From the NCBI RefSeq assembly GCF_029931775.1, contig NC_079312.1, positions 16,375,821 to 16,439,820 on the forward strand: a DNA stretch of 64,000 bases, in the 5' to 3' direction. This document shows positions 45,054 to 56,943 of this stretch, piece by piece. The number at the start of each line of letters is the position of its first letter. Positions within the stretch are counted from its first letter, which is position 1. Source of the DNA: Euleptes europaea. Its lineage: Eukaryota; Chordata; Lepidosauria; Squamata; Sphaerodactylidae. Under the pieces are notes generated by a model, which saw only the letters and a program-made list of their open reading frames with translations, was not told the origin of the DNA and ran no database searches. Both the position numbers and the translations under genes were made by a program.

Positions 45054-46300
45054 CTGCACATCTGTACAGATGGCTGTTCCCGTGAGTGTGCAGGCCCCGG
45101 CCATCCCTGTGGCTGTGCCGTGGGACGTCCAAGCTCGGAAGGCAGCAGGACCCATGGAGCCTTATTGAGCAGTGAGGTAGCCACCTGTGTGGAGACGCCT
45201 GGCTGAGATGTCATGGTGTCCCGACTGCTGGGGGTTTTTGGGGTGCAAGGAGCAGGGGAGCAGTGCAGGCCACCCCCCCGATGGATGCCGCTTACACTGG
45301 GAGGTCGCGGCCGCGAGCATCCCTGCACCAAAGGACACCTCCAGCTCCATACAAATGTCCACAAGGATGGCTGGGAGCTGCCAGCACTGCAATGCCAACC
45401 CATGCCCTCTGCAGCTTCTCTAGGGCTTGCCAGCCACTGTCGGAGCTGCCCAGGCACTGAACCTCAGCCTCCCCGGAGAGCCCTTAGCAGGCGCTGTCCA
45501 ATGTGCAGAGACACCGCCAGAGGACCCCCGTTCATGGCTGCAGCCAGCATTAAAGAGCGGTTCTGCATGGACAGAATGCTGTGGTGGCCCCCAGCCCTCC
45601 CACCACTCCCCTGCCAACAAGGCACCACCCAGAAGATGTGGTCAGACAGGAAAGCTTGTGGATTGGGAGGCCAAGACAATGGAAGAAGCCACAGGGGTGT
45701 GTGGTGGTTTGATAAGGGCTGTCAGCCACCATGACCTCAGGGCCAACATCCCACTTCTCCAGGCGCTGCAAAACACCGACCCATGGACCCTCAGCCACTC
45801 TGCTCCTCATGGGGAGTCCGCTGCCCCCCTTATGCCAATAGGTTGCATGACCACACGGGGATGGGCTGCGGTGGGGAATAAGTGGCCATGGGCTCTCAGT
45901 GGAAGCACTTTCGGCTCCAAAGCTCAGGAATGCACAGTTTGTGTGTTACATTGTATGTTCATACTTCTTTCTATTAATATGCCACATATGTGGACTTTTT
46001 GGTAGCATGCAAATGTATTTGAAAGGCAAAGGATTACTCAGGTAACTATTCTTTAAACATGCTGTGCATGTGATTCTGCTGTCTGGAAGTTCATTTAATG
46101 TAGCTGATAAAGTGGCCTGTAACAAGGGTTTCCAACAGGTCTGGAGAAAAATGCCTTGTCCCTTTAATAAAGGAAATAGGCATGAAAAGCTTAATGGCAT
46201 GGAGTTAAATTACATCCCCAGCAGATATGTTTCCACAATTTTTAGGAATACCCGTTTGCAGAAAAATCTGAAAAGTGGGATTTAAAATGGGGGTTGTGCA
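45054..46300. other. GC-rich core of the giant element, part 2
   Basis: The stretch 45340-45490 is a diverged repeat of 43450-43610. Minus-strand open frames at 45464-45810 show no recognised domain. The right third becomes AT-rich. Confidence 0.35.
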
Positions 46301-46472
46301 TGTGAGTATAAAGTGGTGTCAAGTCACAGCCAACTTATGGGGATCCTAGTTAGGAGTTCAAAGCAAGCGAGAAGAAGAGGTGGTTTGCCATTGCCTTCCT
46401 CTGCAAAGTCTTTCTTGGTGGTCTGTCATCCAAGTACCAACCCTCCTTAGCTTCTGAAATTTGATGATATAC
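46301..46472 (-). mobile_element. 5S-rRNA-derived SINE, diverged
   Basis: The reverse strand has 'cagaagctaaggagggttgg', 'ggatgacagaccacc', and the Bov-B-type end 'gttggctgtgacttgacacc'. Confidence 0.75.
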
Positions 46473-47065
46473 AATGTAACCCCCCAAATGGGGGTTAAAA
46501 TCCATCCAAATTAGCCATCAATATTTCCACTCGCTCAAAAATCACATGAAAATGGTCTGAAATGTTGGTTTGCCTAGTACCTGAAGATCCCCTTGCAAAG
46601 GTAGGGATGACCTAAGAGAGGGCTATGGAAAGGACAGTTGGGCAGATAACAGGAGGGGAGAACAATACAGGATTGGGTGGGAGTGGCGGGCAACAGGGTC
46701 TTCTGTGGTGGGTCAGGGCTGAAAGGGCCTCTGGGCATGCTTTCAGTGCCAAGCACCCTCCCCTGCGACTGTCCAGTGGTAGCTTGGGGCTTAAGGCATG
46801 GCCTCAACCTAATGAGGGTCAACTGGCTAGAGGCTACACAGTGCAGAGCCAGGGGTTCTGTGGAAGGGGCGAATGGGTATTTCCCCTCCCCAAGAGTTTT
46901 TGCAGGTCCCCTACTTACATATCAGTCAATTTGTTAAAGTTCCACAAGACCAAGTGCAGTATTTAACCAGCTAACGATAAAAAAGAGATGCCATGCTAAC
47001 GTATATAAACAACTGAACAACTGAAACTAATTTAAGCATTGCTCTCCACAGCCAGTCATGAATAC
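46473..47065. other. Unassigned core sequence, no gene seen
   Basis: Open frames up to about 110 codons occur, but none shows a domain. Confidence 0.35.
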
Positions 47066-47272
47066 ATGAACACATGCAGCTGCCTTATACTGAATGAGAC
47101 CCTTGGTCCATCAAAGTCAGTATTGTCTACTCAGACCAGCAATGGGTCTCCAGGGTCTCAGGCAGAGGTCTTTCACATCACCTACTTGCCTAGTCCCTTT
47201 AACTGGAGATGCCGGGGATTGAACCTTCTGCATGCCAAGCAGATGCTATACCACTGAGCTCCGGCCCTTCCT
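47066..47272 (-). mobile_element. tRNA-derived squamate SINE (type 1)
   Basis: The tail 'gctgccttatactgaatgag' lies at the left, and the B-box and A-box region at the right ('ggggattgaacc', 'gctataccactgagc'). Confidence 0.85.
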
Positions 47273-48064
47273 CTACTCAGACTGGCAGTAGTTGTTCCAA
47301 GTTTTCTAACACAGATATTCTTTAATCCGGCTTGCAGCAATTCTTCTTGAATTGGGCATGCCAAAGGTTGAACCTTCTGTAGTATCTTGAACCGAGGGAT
47401 TGTAGCCCCTTCTGTAGGGCCACCTAAAATATATTCAGGCAGTGGGTAGAATGAACGTGAGTGCAATAATAAAGGGAAGGTAGGGAGGATGTGCCTTGTG
47501 TACAGTGGATGGAAGTGAATAAAAACTGTAATGCAACTGCTGACTTTTGAGTTGGTTAGAAAGCTGCATGAAGCTTTGGTATTTGAAGAGGAATTTGACA
47601 AAAGGGACAGCAGGTGCCCAGAGAGATGCATTTGTGCATCTCCTGGGATTTCCCCTGCTTGTCTCTAATTTTTCCAAAATCTGCTTGGCTGCAAATTTGT
47701 GAGAAAGATCTCAGCAAACCCTGGATGGTTGTAATGTGAGTAGAATTTTGCCAGGCCAACGCACAAAACAGCCATCTTACCTTCCCCTGTCCCCGAAAGC
47801 AGTAGTTCACTCCCTCTGGCACCATGACTCTTCTTATCAGCACATGGACATCATTATACAATCTTATGTAATGACAATGTATATAGCTGATTCTCTGAAT
47901 TTCAAGCTTTCATTTTTAAAAAGTAAGTCTCTAGCCCATTTAATTGCAGAGATATAAGTGGAAAACATATTTGCAACAAAAGTAGCTAGACACTTAAAAA
48001 AAGACATCTGGGAATTTGGAGAATCAGAGAGACACACTGTCATATCAAAATGATATATTCAACT
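47273..48064. other. Unassigned core sequence, no gene seen
   Basis: No conserved frame or repeat was recognised before the right arm begins. Confidence 0.35.
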
Positions 48065-51000
48065 GCTATTTTAAAAATGAACGATGAACGTTCTGGGGGC
48101 ACTTTGACCCAGAAAGGGTTAATAAATGCATACTATTTCTGAGTATTAGTTTCTAAATATTGTTCTAGAGGGCTTTCAACACATCCCACAGTTTTTTGTA
48201 GTCCGGTTATTTGTTTAATGTCTGTTCTGGGCCGTTCCGGAGGCATTTTGGCTTGGAAAGGGTTAATAAATGTGCTCTCTCTCCACTTTTTGATTTCTAA
48301 AATATTGTTCTGGAGCCCCTGCAAGGCATGCCACTGTTTTTTGATGTGGCATTATTTGTTTAATGCCCGTTCCGGGCCATTTTGCGCCGTTCCGGAGGCA
48401 TTTTGGCCTGGAAAGGGTTAATAAATGCACTCTCTCTCCACGTTTTAATTTCTAAAATATTGTTCTGGAGCCCCTCCAAGGCATGCCACTGTTTTTTGCA
48501 GTAGTATGATTTGTTTAATGCCCGTTCCGGGCCATTTTGTGCCGTTCCGGAGGCATTTTGGCCTGGGAAGGGTTAATAAATGCACTCTCTCTCGGCATTT
48601 TGATTTCTAAAATATTGCTCTGGAGCTCCTGCAAGGCATGCCAGTTTTTTTTGCTGTGGTATGATTTGTTTAATGCCCGTTCCGGGCTGTTCTGGGCCAT
48701 TTTGGGCCTTTCTGGAGGCATTTTGGCCTGGAAAGGGTTAATAAATGCATGCTCTCTCCGCGTTTTGATTTCTAAAATATTGTTCTGGAGCCCCTGAAAG
48801 GCATGCCACTTGTTTTTGTAGTGGTATGATTTGTTTAATGCCCGTTCCGGGCTGTTCGGGGCCATTTTGGGCCTTTCTGGAGGCATTTTGGCCTGGGAAG
48901 GGTTAATAAATGCACTCTCTCTCCGCGTTTTGATTTCTAAAATATTGTTCTGGAGCTCCTGCAAGGCATGCCACTTGTTTTTGTAGTGGTATGATTTGTT
49001 TAATGCCCGTTCCGGGCTGTTCTGGGCCATTTTGGGCCTTTCTGGAGGCATTTTGGCCTGGAAAGGGTTAATAAATGAATGCTCTCTCCGCGTTTTGATT
49101 TCTAAAATATTGTTCTGGAGCCCCTGAAAGGCATGCCACTTGTTTTTGTCGTGGTATGATTTGTTTAATGCCCGTTCCGGGCTGTTCCGGGCCATTTTGG
49201 GCCTTTCTGGAGGCATTTTGGCCTGGGAAGGGTTAATAAATGCACACTTTCTCTACGTTTTTATTTCTAAAATATTGTTCTGGAGCCCCCGAAAGGCATG
49301 CCACTGTTTTTTGCTGTGCTATGATTTGTTTAATGCCCGTTTCGGGATGTTCCGGGCCATTTTAGGCCTTTCTGGAGGCATTTTGGCCTGGAAAGGGTTA
49401 ATAAATGCGCTCTCTCTCTCTCCGCGTTTTGATTTCTAAAATATTGTACTGGAGCCCCTGCAAGGCATGCCAGTTTTTTTTGCTGTGGTATGATTTGTTT
49501 AATGCCCGTTCCCGGCTGTTCCGGGCCATTTTGGGCCTTTCTGGAGGCATTTTGGCCTGGAAAGGGTTAATAAATGCATGCTCTCTCCGCGTTTTGATTT
49601 CTAAAATATTGTTCTGGAGCCCCTGAAAGGCATGCCACTTGTTTTTGTAGTGGTATGATTTGTTTAATGCCCGTTCCGGGCTGTTCCGGGCCATTTTGGG
49701 CCTTTCTGGAGGCATTTTGGCCTGGGAAGGGTTAATAAATGCACTCTCTCTCCGCGTTTTGATTTCTAAAATATTGTTCTGGAGCTCCTGCAAGGCATCC
49801 CAGTTTTTTTTGCTGTGGTATGATTTGTTTAATGCCCGTTCCGGGCTGTTCTGGGCCATTTTGGGCCTTTCTGGAGGCATTTTGGCCTGGGAAGGGTTAA
49901 TAAATGCACACTTTCTCTACGTTTTTATTTCTAAAATATTGTTCTGGAGCCCCCGAAAGGCATGCCACTGTTTTTTGCTGTGCTATGATTTGTTTAATGC
50001 CCGTTTCGGGATGTTCCGGGCCATTTTAGGCCTTTCTGGAGGCATTTTGGCCTGGAAAGGGTTAATAAATGCGCTCTCTCTCTCTCCGCGTTTTGATTTC
50101 TAAAATATTGTACTGGAGCCCCTGAAAGGCATGCCACTTGTTTTTGTCGTGGTATGATTTGTTTAATGCCCGTTCTGGGCTGTTCCGGGCCATTTTGTTC
50201 CTTTCTGGAGGCACTTTGGCCTGGAAAGGGGTTATAAATGCGCACTTTCTCTACATTTTTATTTCTAAAATATTGTTCTGGAGCTCCTGCAAGGCATCCC
50301 AGGTTTTTTTGCTGTGGTATGATTTGTTTAATGCCCGTTCCGGGCTGTTCCGGGCCATTTTGGGCCTTTCTGGAGGCATTTTGGCCTGGGAAGGGTTAAT
50401 AAATGCTCGCTCTTTCCGCGTTCTGATTTCTAAGATATGGCTCTGGAACTCCTTCAATACATGCCACTGTGTTTTGCTGTGGTTTGATATGTTTAATGCC
50501 CGTTCCGGGTTGTTCCGGGCCATTTTGGGCCGTTCCGGAGGCTTTTTGGCCTGGAAAGGGTTAATAAATGCGCTCTCTCTCTCTCCGTGTTTTGATTTCT
50601 AAAATATTGTTCTGGAGCCCCTGAAAGGCATGCCACTTGTTTTTGTCGTGGTATGATTTGTTTAATGCCCGTTCTGGGCTGTTCCGGGCCATTTTGTTCC
50701 TTTCTGGAGGCATTTTGGCCTGGAAAGGGTTAATAAATGAATGCTCTCTCCGCGTTTTTATTTCTAAAATATTGTTCTGGAGCCCCTGAAAGGCATGCCA
50801 CTGTTTTTGCTGTGGCATGATTTGTTTAATGCCCGTACCGGGCTGTTCGGGGCCATTTTGGGCCTTTCTGGAGGCATTTTGGCATGGAAAGGGTTAATAA
50901 ATGCGCACTTTCTCTACGTTTTGATTTCTAAAATATGGCTCTGGAACTCCTGCAAGACATGCCACTGTTTTTTTGATGTGGTATTATTTGTTTCATGCCC

Positions 51001-54000
51001 GTTCCGGGCCATTTTGTTCCGTTCCGGAGGCTTTTTGACCTGGGAAGGGTTAATAAATGCACTCTCTCTCTGCTTTTTGATTTCTAAAATATTGTTCTGG
51101 AGCTCCTGCAAGGCATGCCAGTGTTTTTTGATGTGGCATTATTTGTTTAATGCCCGTTCCGGGCCATTTTGTGCCATTCTGGAGGCTTTTTGGCCTGGAA
51201 AAGGTTAATAAATGCACTCTTTCTCCGCGTTTTGATTTCTAAAATATTGTTCTGGAGCCCCTGCAAGGCATGCCACTGTTTTTTGCCATGGTATGATTTG
51301 TTTAATGCCCGTTCCGGACCGTTTTGTTCTGTTCCGGAGGCTTTTTGGCCTGGAAAGGGTTAATAAATGCATGCTCTCTCCGCGTTTCAATTTCTAAAAT
51401 ATTGTTCTGGAGCCCCTGCAAGGCATGCCACTGTTTTTTGCCGCGGTATGATTTGTTTAATGCCTGTTCCGAACAGTTTTGTGCCGTTCCGGAGGCATTT
51501 TGGCCTGGAAAGGGTTAAAATATGCGCAATCTCTCCGCGTTTCGATTTCTAAAATATTGTTCTGGAGCCCCTGCAGGGCATGCCACTGATTTTTGCCACG
51601 GTATGATTTGTTTAATGCCCGTTCCGGGCCATTTTGCGCTGTTCCGGAGGCTTTTTGGGCTGGAAAGGGTTAATATATGCACAATCTCTCCGCGTTTTGA
51701 TTTCTAAAATATTGTTCTGGAGCTCCTGCAAGGCATGCCAGTGTTTTTTGATGTGGCATTATTTGTTTAATGCCCGTTCCGGGCCATTTTGTGCCGTTCC
51801 GGAGGCATTTTGGCCTGGAAAGGGTTAATATATGGGCAATCTCTCCGCGTTTTGATTTCTGAAATATAGTTCTGGAGCTCCTGCAAGGCATGCCAGTGTT
51901 TTTTGATGTGGCATTATTTGTTTAATGCCCGTTCCGGGCCATTTTGTGCCGTTCCGGAGGCATTTTGGCCTGGAAAGGGTTAATATATGCGCAATCTCTC
52001 CGCGTTTTGATTTCTAAAATATAGTTCTGGAGCTCCTGCAAGGCATGCCAGTGTTTTTTGATGTGGCATTATTTGTTTAATGCCCGTTCCGGGCCATTTT
52101 GTGCCGTTCCAGAGGCTTTTTGGCCTGGAATGGGTTAATAAATGCGCTCTCTCTGCGTTTCGATTTCTAAAATATTGTTCTGGAGCCCCTGCAGGGCATG
52201 CCACTGATTTTTGCCACGGTATGATTTGTTTAATGCCCGTTCCGGGCCATTTTGTGCCGTTCCGGAGGCTTTTTGGCCTGGAAAGGGTTAACATATGTGC
52301 AATCTCTCCGCGTTTCAATTTCTAAAATATTGTTCTGGAGCTCCTGCAAGGCATGCCAGTGTTTTTTGATGTGGAAATTTTTGTTTTATGCCCGTTCCGG
52401 GCCATTTTGTGCCGTTCCGGAGGCATTTTGGCCTGGAATGGGTTAATAAATGGGCTCTCTCTTCGCGTTTTGATTTCTAAAATATTGTTCTGGAGCCCCT
52501 GCAGGGCATGCCACTGATTTTTGCCGCGGTATGATTTGTTTAATGCCCGTTCCGGGCCATTTTTTGCCGTTCCAGAGGCTTTTTGGCCTGGAAAGGGTTA
52601 ACATATGTGCAATCTCTCCGCGTTTCGATTTCTAAAATATTGTTCTGGAGTTCCTGCAAGGCATGCCAGTGTTTTTTGATGTGACAATTTTTGTTTAATG
52701 CCCGTTCCGGGCCATTTTGTGCCGTTCCGGAGGCATTTGGGCCTGGAAAGGGTTAATAAATGTGCTCTTTCTCCGCGTTTTGATTTCTGAAATATAGTTC
52801 TGGAGCTCCTGCAAGGCATGCCAGTGTTTTTTGATGTGGCATTATTCGTTTAATGCCCGTTCCGGGCCATTTTGTGCCGTTCCGGAGGCTTTTTGGCCTG
52901 GAATGGGTTAATAAATGCGCTCTCTCTCCGCGTTTCGATTTCTAAAATATTGTTCTGGAGCCCCTGCAGGGCATGCCACTGATTTTTGCCGCGGTATAAT
53001 TTGTTTAATGCCCGTTCCGGGCCATTTTGTGCCGTTCTGGAGGCATTTTTGGCCTGGAAAGGGTTAATATATGCGCAATCTCTCCGCGTTTTGATTTCTG
53101 AAATATAGTTCTGGAGCTCCTGCAAGGCATGCCAGTGTTTTTTGCCGCGGTATGATTTGTTTAATGCCCGTTCCGGGCCATTTTGCGCTGTTCCGGAGGC
53201 TTTTTGGGCTGGAAAGGGTTAATATATGCACAATCTCTCCACGTTTCGATTTCTAAAATATTGTCCTGGAGCTCCTGCAAGGCATGCCAGTGTTTTTTGA
53301 TGTGGCATTATTTGTTTAATGCCCGTTCCGGGCCATTTTGTGCCGTTCCGGAGGCATTTTGGCCTGGAAAGGGTTAATATATGTGCAATCTCTCCGCGTT
53401 TTGATTTCTGAAATATAGTTCTGGAGCTCCTGCAAGGCATGCCAGTGTTTTTTGATGTGGCATTATTTGTTTAATGCCCGTTCCGGGCCATTTTGTGCCG
53501 TTCCGGAGGCATTTTGGCCTGGAAAGGGTTAATATATGTGCAATCTCTCCGCGTTTTGATTTCTAAAATATAGTTCTGGAGCTCCTGCAAGGCATGCCAG
53601 TGTTTTTTGATGTGGCATTATTTGTTTAATGCCCGTTCCGGGCCATTTTGTGCCGTTCCAGAGGCTTTTCGGCCTGGAATGGGTTAATAAATGCGCTCTC
53701 TCTCCGCGTTTCAATTTCTAAAATATTGTTCTGGAGCGCCTGCAGGGCATGCCACTGTTTTTTGCCGCGGTATGATTTGTTTAATGCCCGTTCCGGGCCA
53801 TTTTGTGCCGTTCCGGAGGCATTTTGGCCTGGAAAGGGTTAATATATGCGCAATCTCTCCGCGTTTTGATTTCTAAAATATAGTTCTGGAGCTCCTGCAA
53901 GGCATGCCAGTGTTTTTTGATGTGGCATTATTTGTTTAATGCCCGTTCCGGGCCATTTTGTGCCGTTCCGGAGGCTTTTTGGCCTGGAATGGGTTAATAA

Positions 54001-54127
54001 ATGCGCGCTCTCTCCGTGTTTCGATTTCTAAAATATTGTTCTGGAGCCCCCGCAAGGCATGCCACAGCTTTTTTCTGCGGTATGATTTGTTTAATGCCCG
54101 TTCCGGGCCGTTCCGGCCTGTTCCGGC
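48065..54127 (-). repeat. Right arm: same tandem repeat in inverse orientation, about 38 copies
   Basis: It is the reverse complement of the left-arm unit. The innermost copies (48065-48240) are badly diverged. Units from about 48.5 to 50.4 kb are 165 bp: the spacing of 'ggaggcattttggcctgg' is 165 over 48549, 48714, 48879, 49044, 49209 and 49374. They carry an extra GGCTGTTCCG-like block. Outer units return to 155 bp. The block starting near 49246 recurs at 49907 (about 4 x 165 bp). Confidence 0.95.
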
Positions 54128-54139
54128 TTTTACCCTGTC

Positions 54140-54152
54140 CCTGAGGTTCAGG
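54140..54152. repeat. Right 13-bp flanking direct repeat of the giant element
   Basis: CCTGAGGTTCAGG follows the right terminus (…CCGGCTTTTACCCTGTC), identical to 21378-21390. Confidence 0.75.
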
Positions 54153-54664
54153 AGGAGAGGGGGGAAACTAATGCAGAGTCACTGAATGCGGAGCAACCCC
54201 ATCTTTCAAAACCCATCCTGCATGTTCATTGCTCCTTCTGCCTTGCTGTCTTATATTTCAATACAAGGCCATTGGCATTCCTGGCTCCCATTACAGGCAA
54301 CGGGCAGGCCAGCATCTCCCTTTGGTCCCAATGGGCAGTCCTATGGTTTTAGTGCATCCCTTCCCAGGCGACTGAGCGCTGACCTCTCCGCACCCGCCCG
54401 CCTCAGACCCGGGAAGCTTTTTGCATAGGCGCCGGGAACATCCCGTTTGCAAAGCCCTGGGATGCAAAGGGAAACGCCTCGCTCCCATTGGAGGCGGGCG
54501 TTTGCAAATAGGAGGCCAAAGGAGACGCTCCCGGCCCAAAGTTTGCATTCCACCTCCGGGCCTTTCTAGATCCTCCCAACTCAGCTCTATTTTGGGGTGG
54601 TTGGTTCCACCTCTGAGAGTCATTTGTGGGGAGGGGAACGACCCTTCGCTGCTTTGGAAAGCAA

Positions 54665-54764
54665 GAAAACCAAACGGGCTCTCCTGCTCTCCTTTCCCTT
54701 CTTCGAGGCAGCCATGGCAGCTGGGGGTCCCCTGAAGGAGCTCCGCGAGGAAGCCTCTTGCTCC
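54665..54764 (+). pseudogene. Broken 5' stub of a TRIM gene
   Basis: The ATG at 54714 begins MAAGGPLKELREEASCS, closely matching residues 1-17 of the complete TRIM genes ([17 protein letters not shown] and MAAEGPLKELCEEASCS). The homology stops inside the RING before the Cys-His ligands, and the sequence becomes unrelated (LAPEQPPCQ…). The upstream GC-rich leader and a degenerate ISRE (GAAAACCAAACG at 54665-54676) are also shared with the gene at 59410. It lies only about 560 bp from the right end of the giant element. Confidence 0.75.
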
Positions 54765-54769
54765 CTGGC

Positions 54770-55790
54770 CCCTGAACAGCCACCCTGTCAATCTAATGCA
54801 CCACCATCTCCTCCTGCCTGATTCATGCAATGGCGAGGGGGGAAATGGTGGGCCCCTCCTTTTCCCCAACAGCTGCAGGAACTGGAGATGCACTCAAAGA
54901 TGTCCATCACATTTATCTTTGACTAGAGGTTTGTCGCACTCACAATATTCAATGGTAGTTTGAACGTTGAATGAGCAGTTCTGCCTCCTGTCAAAAGGCT
55001 TACAGCAATATCTGATGTAGCAACAGAAAGTGCAGGCATCCTTTCTGTGAACTGTAGCCAAAATCACATCGATAACAAATTGTTTCCCGTTCCCACCGGA
55101 GCATCTGTGAAAAATGGACCTCCTTTAAGGAAAAGAGCTTCAGTTATTTCTCTACAATTATTCTTTTGGTCCTATATTGTTTAGCTAATTGTAAGACATA
55201 CATGGCTTGTTTTTGTCTCCGTCAAGCCTCGACTACTTCGGGGCTTGGTTTTCATTACGCATATATTTTCCGGCCTTTTGAAGTCACCTCGCTCTCCCTC
55301 GTGTTTTTTCCATGTTTCCTGGAGGCTGTTACAGCCCGAGTTTAAAGACTGCATCAATCTCGAATCGAAAGCTGGTCCTGTGCATACTTGTCCATTCGGG
55401 TTTTTCTCGCCACGCCCATTCTCACCTCTCCCTCCCACTTGTCTTTTCCCCTCATCAAACCCCTCAAAGCCATTTTTTTTGTGAGTTCGGGACTAGGAGT
55501 CCTGGATGTTGGGATACGATAAGGCTGTTTATTTAGTCATTTTCAAAGCGACTGTTGGTAGTTTCAGACCTCCACTGTTTCCCCATTTAGCTTTGAGCTG
55601 TAGCTGCTCAGCAAACAGGGATTGGCGTGGCTCACTCCCTGGTGATTTCTCTGCCCCAGGGAGGAAGATGTGAAGTATTGTGTGGCTGGAGATCTCCCGC
55701 TATTACACCTGTAGAAAATGGCTGCTTTGGGAGGTGGACTCCATGGCGTTATACCCCATTGAAGTCCCTCCCCAAATCATTGTTACAGTG
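54770..55790. other. Unassigned sequence, no gene seen
   Basis: Near the right end (about 55680-55790) lies a piece of the 'aaaatggctgctttgg' dispersed repeat. The rest shows nothing recognisable. Confidence 0.35.
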
Positions 55791-55791
55791 T

Positions 55792-55974
55792 GTGTAAAGT
55801 GCCGTCAAGTCACAGCCGATTTATGGCAAGCCATTAGGGTTTTCAAGGCAAGAGACTGAGGTGGTTTGCCATTGTCTCCCTCTGCATAGCAACCCTGGTA
55901 TTCCCATCCAAGTACTAGCCAGGGTCGACCCTGCCTTACTTCTGAGATCTGACGGGATCAGGCTAGAATCATGG
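55792..55974 (-). mobile_element. 5S-rRNA-derived SINE with Bov-B-type tail
   Basis: The tail 'gtgccgtcaagtcacagccg' is at the left. The 5S-like head 'gatctcagaagtaaggcagg' (reverse strand) is at the right. Confidence 0.85.
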
Positions 55975-55975
55975 G

Positions 55976-56943
55976 AACCTGTTCCACTAAGGAACTGCTC
56001 TGTCAGGAAGTTCTTCCTAATGTTTAGCTGAAAACTTTTTTGATTTAATTTCAACTTGTTGCTTCTGGTCCGACCTTCTGGGGCAACAGAAAACAACTCA
56101 GCACCATCCTCTATATGATGGCCCTTCAAGTACCTGAAGATGGTCATCATATCACCTCTTGGTTGTCTCCTCTCCAGGCTAAATATAGCAAGCTCCCTCA
56201 ACCTTTCCTCATAGGACTTGGTCTCTAGACCCCTCACCATCTTTGTTGCCCTCCTCCAGATATGTTCCAGCTTGCCTATATCCTTAAATTGTGGGGCCCA
56301 ATACTGAACACAATACTCTAGGTGAGATCTAACCAGAACAAAGTGACACCGTCACTTCAAGTGATCTGGACACTACTACTTTTGATATAGTCCAAAATCG
56401 CCTTTTATAGTCCAAAATCGCCTTTTTAGCTACCGCATCACTCTGCTGACTCGTGTTAAGTGTAGTCTACTAGGACCCTTAGATCCTTTTCACACATCCC
56501 CCTGCCAAGACAAGTCTTCCCCATCCTATAATTATGCATTTGATTTTTCCTACTTAAATGCAGAACTTTACAATTATCTCTGTTGAAACACATTTTATTT
56601 GTTTTAGGCCAGTTTTCCAGCCTGTCAAGATCAACCTGTATCCTGACTCTGTCTTCTACCATATTTGCTACCCCTCCCAATTTAGTATCATCTCCAAATT
56701 TAATATGCATCCCCTCTATTCCTTCCTCCAAATCATTTATAAAGGCACTCCACATTTCATCCTCTCCAAGAGGATGAGGAACCATTAACAAAAGCTCTTT
56801 GGGTGTGATCTGTCAAACTGTTACAGATCCACCTAAGAGTAATAGGATCCAAACAACATTTTACCAACTTGTCAACAAGAATATTATGTGGAACCTTATC
56901 AAAAGCCTTACTGAAATCAAGATAAACTATGGCAACAGCATAG
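55976..56943 (-). mobile_element. CR1 LINE, 3' part with end of the reverse transcriptase ORF
   Basis: The minus-strand frames read VYLDFSKAFDKVPHNILVDK and, after a frame change, FINDLEEGIEGMHIKFGDDT and VHLSRKNQMHNYRMGKTC. These are classic CR1 reverse-transcriptase motifs (FADDTKL is altered to FGDDTKL). The 3' UTR block at 55990-56330 is also typical ('gcaagctccctcaacctttc'). It is 5' truncated and frame-broken. Confidence 0.92.

Larger units (their letters stand above)
21391..54139. mobile_element. Candidate giant foldback element with tandem-repeat arms
   Basis: The two ends are inverted copies beginning GACAGGGTAAAAGCCGG. They stay nearly identical for at least 150 bp, including terminal-unit-specific variants such as GCGGGGGCTCC. 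Inside, the left arm holds a plus-oriented 155-bp tandem repeat and the right arm the same repeat reversed. The 13-bp direct repeats fit a target-site duplication. Drosophila FB elements (Mutator-related, 9-bp duplication) are the known precedent for inverted arms made of tandem repeats. No transposase is recognised in the core, and a fossil Gypsy element sits within the left arm. A satellite locus with a large inversion is the main alternative. Confidence 0.55.
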
